Source: Thermoplasmata archaeon (GTDB lineage: Archaea; Thermoplasmatota; E2; UBA202; DSCA01). From it: a DNA stretch of 14,473 bases. The notes beneath the pieces were generated by a model. It searched no databases, was not told the origin of the DNA, and worked only from the letters and a program-made list of their open reading frames with translations. The position numbers and the translations under genes are program-made. The DNA lies in NCBI GenBank assembly GCA_008297795.1, contig VBQP01000013.1, positions 1 to 14,473 on the forward strand, read 5' to 3'. Below are positions 13,490 through 14,473 of this stretch, one piece after another. The stretch's first letter is position 1. Each line of letters begins with the position of its first letter.

Positions 13490-14473
13490 TGATATTTCTC
13501 TTCTTCATCTCTTCAATAAATTTTTCAGGAGGTACGCATCTTTCAGGCGGCAGGGCGCCTTTTTTATCTATGGTCGAGTTCGCAATCATCTGTGCTATTA
13601 TGGATGTTGGAAAGCCTGTTGTTCTCATCATTGCAGATATACCTTCACTGCAATAATCCACCATATCTGCAATTATGTTTATCTCTCCTGAGGCTATCCA
13701 TCGTGCAAGCACCACATCATCTTTATCTCTGCTCAGCGCCTTTTCAAGAATCTGCTCAGTGAATTGTCTGTGCCTGCTGTCGAAAAATCCCATATCCTTT
13801 AGGAATTTTATTTTTTCGCAGTGCCCCTTATACCTTATCGTCTTGTAATCAAGTTCTTCGACAATGCCGTAAAATGTTTCCGGCAGGGTGGAAGTGCCAC
13901 CTGATGTATAAAAAGCCTCCAGTTCCCCGAATCCCGGAAAAGATATTTCCTCGAGTCCTGTAAGAGATTCCACCTCCTCCAGCGCCCCTTTCCTTATTAT
14001 TTTCGCCTTCTCCACGTACTCATTTACAAGACCATGCACTGAAAAAACCAGGGCGTAGTTCAGCGGGGGCTCCGGGTTTTGAGGCAGCCCTCCCACCCGA
14101 ATATGCATTTCCCTGGCGTTTGCTTTTTTTATGAGATGAGATGCAATTACGTTGGTCATGCCGGGGGCAAGTCCGCAGTCAGGAATGACCGTCACTTCTG
14201 CTTTTCTGGCGTCTTCGTGGAGGGAAAGTTCTTTTCTGACGACTTCCGTATTGCCGCCGAGGTCGCAAAAACCTGCATTGCATTTTATTGCCATTTTTGC
14301 CATTTCATAGTTGAAATCGTAGGGAAGGGCGCTTATGACAATATCCTTATTTCTCATCGCCTGCTCAACTTCATGGGGATTGTTTGCGTTTAACTTCAAA
14401 AACTCTGCTCCTTCGAGAAGATGGGACAGGTGGGTATGCTCCGTAATGTCGCCGACCTGCACCTCCGCACCGC
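13467..14473 (-). CDS. L-lysine 6-dehydrogenase-like protein, saccharopine dehydrogenase family (partial, N-terminus outside window)
   Basis: The frame stays open to the window edge, so about 335 C-terminal residues are present and the first part of the Rossmann fold, probably around 30 residues with the glycine-rich loop, is missing; the GTG at 14462 is unlikely to be the start. What is present: end of the NAD(P) domain (DIVISALPYDFN, then FCDLGGNTEVV), the CGLAPGMTNVIASHL block, IRVGGLPQNPEPPLNYALVF, and a GELEAFYTSGGTSTLPETF block. This combination resembles lysine 6-dehydrogenases, which oxidatively deaminate lysine to allysine, more than saccharopine-forming enzymes; the substrate call is inference. 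A basic C-terminus ends in NIIIKEKKI. It converges on folC with overlapping 3' ends. Neighbours upstream, outside the window, are unknown. Confidence 0.88.
   Translation of the reverse strand, partial: GAEVQVGDITEHTHLSHLLEGAEFLKLNANNPHEVEQAMRNKDIVISALPYDFNYEMAKMAIKCNAGFCDLGGNTEVVRKELSLHEDARKAEVTVIPDCGLAPGMTNVIASHLIKKANAREMHIRVGGLPQNPEPPLNYALVFSVHGLVNEYVEKAKIIRKGALEEVESLTGLEEISFPGFGELEAFYTSGGTSTLPETFYGIVEELDYKTIRYKGHCEKIKFLKDMGFFDSRHRQFTEQILEKALSRDKDDVVLARWIASGEINIIADMVDYCSEGISAMMRTTGFPTSIIAQMIANSTIDKKGALPPERCVPPEKFIEEMKKRNIIIKEKKI

Noticed and set aside
1..14473. Search by eye for tRNA/rRNA genes, CRISPR repeats, IS ends or attachment sites
   Set aside because: Coding density is high, intergenic gaps are under 200 bases, and no direct or inverted repeats or RNA-like cloverleaf sequences were seen.

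Overview
The window looks archaeal, most likely euryarchaeal (perhaps Thermoplasmatota, weakly held). It encodes an archaeal/eukaryotic-type release factor aRF1, an archaeal-type Ogg2 glycosylase and a FlaJ/TadC-like secretion membrane protein. Several genes have a TATA-like box about 25 bases before the start codon, the layout of leaderless archaeal transcripts. All three stop codons are used as real stops. No rRNA, tRNA, CRISPR array, insertion sequence or integrase was seen.

Layout. 37-945 (+): pdxS, PLP synthase. 987-3342 (-): a tightly coupled pair, a LuxE-family acyl-adenylating enzyme followed one base later by a transglutaminase-fold protein. 3440-4660 (+): aRF1, divergent from that pair. 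4693-4958 (-): what looks like the orphan C-terminal end of a gingipain-like (C25) surface protein. 4959-5576 (-): Ogg2 8-oxoguanine glycosylase. 5756-10351 (+): a three-gene Tad/archaellum-like operon (ATPase, small T2SF membrane protein, large polytopic T2SF membrane protein). 10422-11576 (+): iron-type alcohol dehydrogenase. 11619-13489 (+): purN and folC, translationally coupled. 13467-14473 (-): lysine 6-dehydrogenase-like protein, cut by the window edge.

How they work together. Most genes are metabolic or housekeeping and unrelated to one another. Three groups are functional units: the secretion/pilus motor (no pilin or prepilin peptidase in view), the purN-folC pair (folate-dependent purine synthesis, implying tetrahydrofolate in this archaeon), and the LuxE-like/transglutaminase-like pair. 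The last is the best candidate for an uncharacterised system: one enzyme that can make an acyl-adenylate or acyl-thioester, next to a Cys-nucleophile fold whose expected His and Asp positions carry Glu and His instead.
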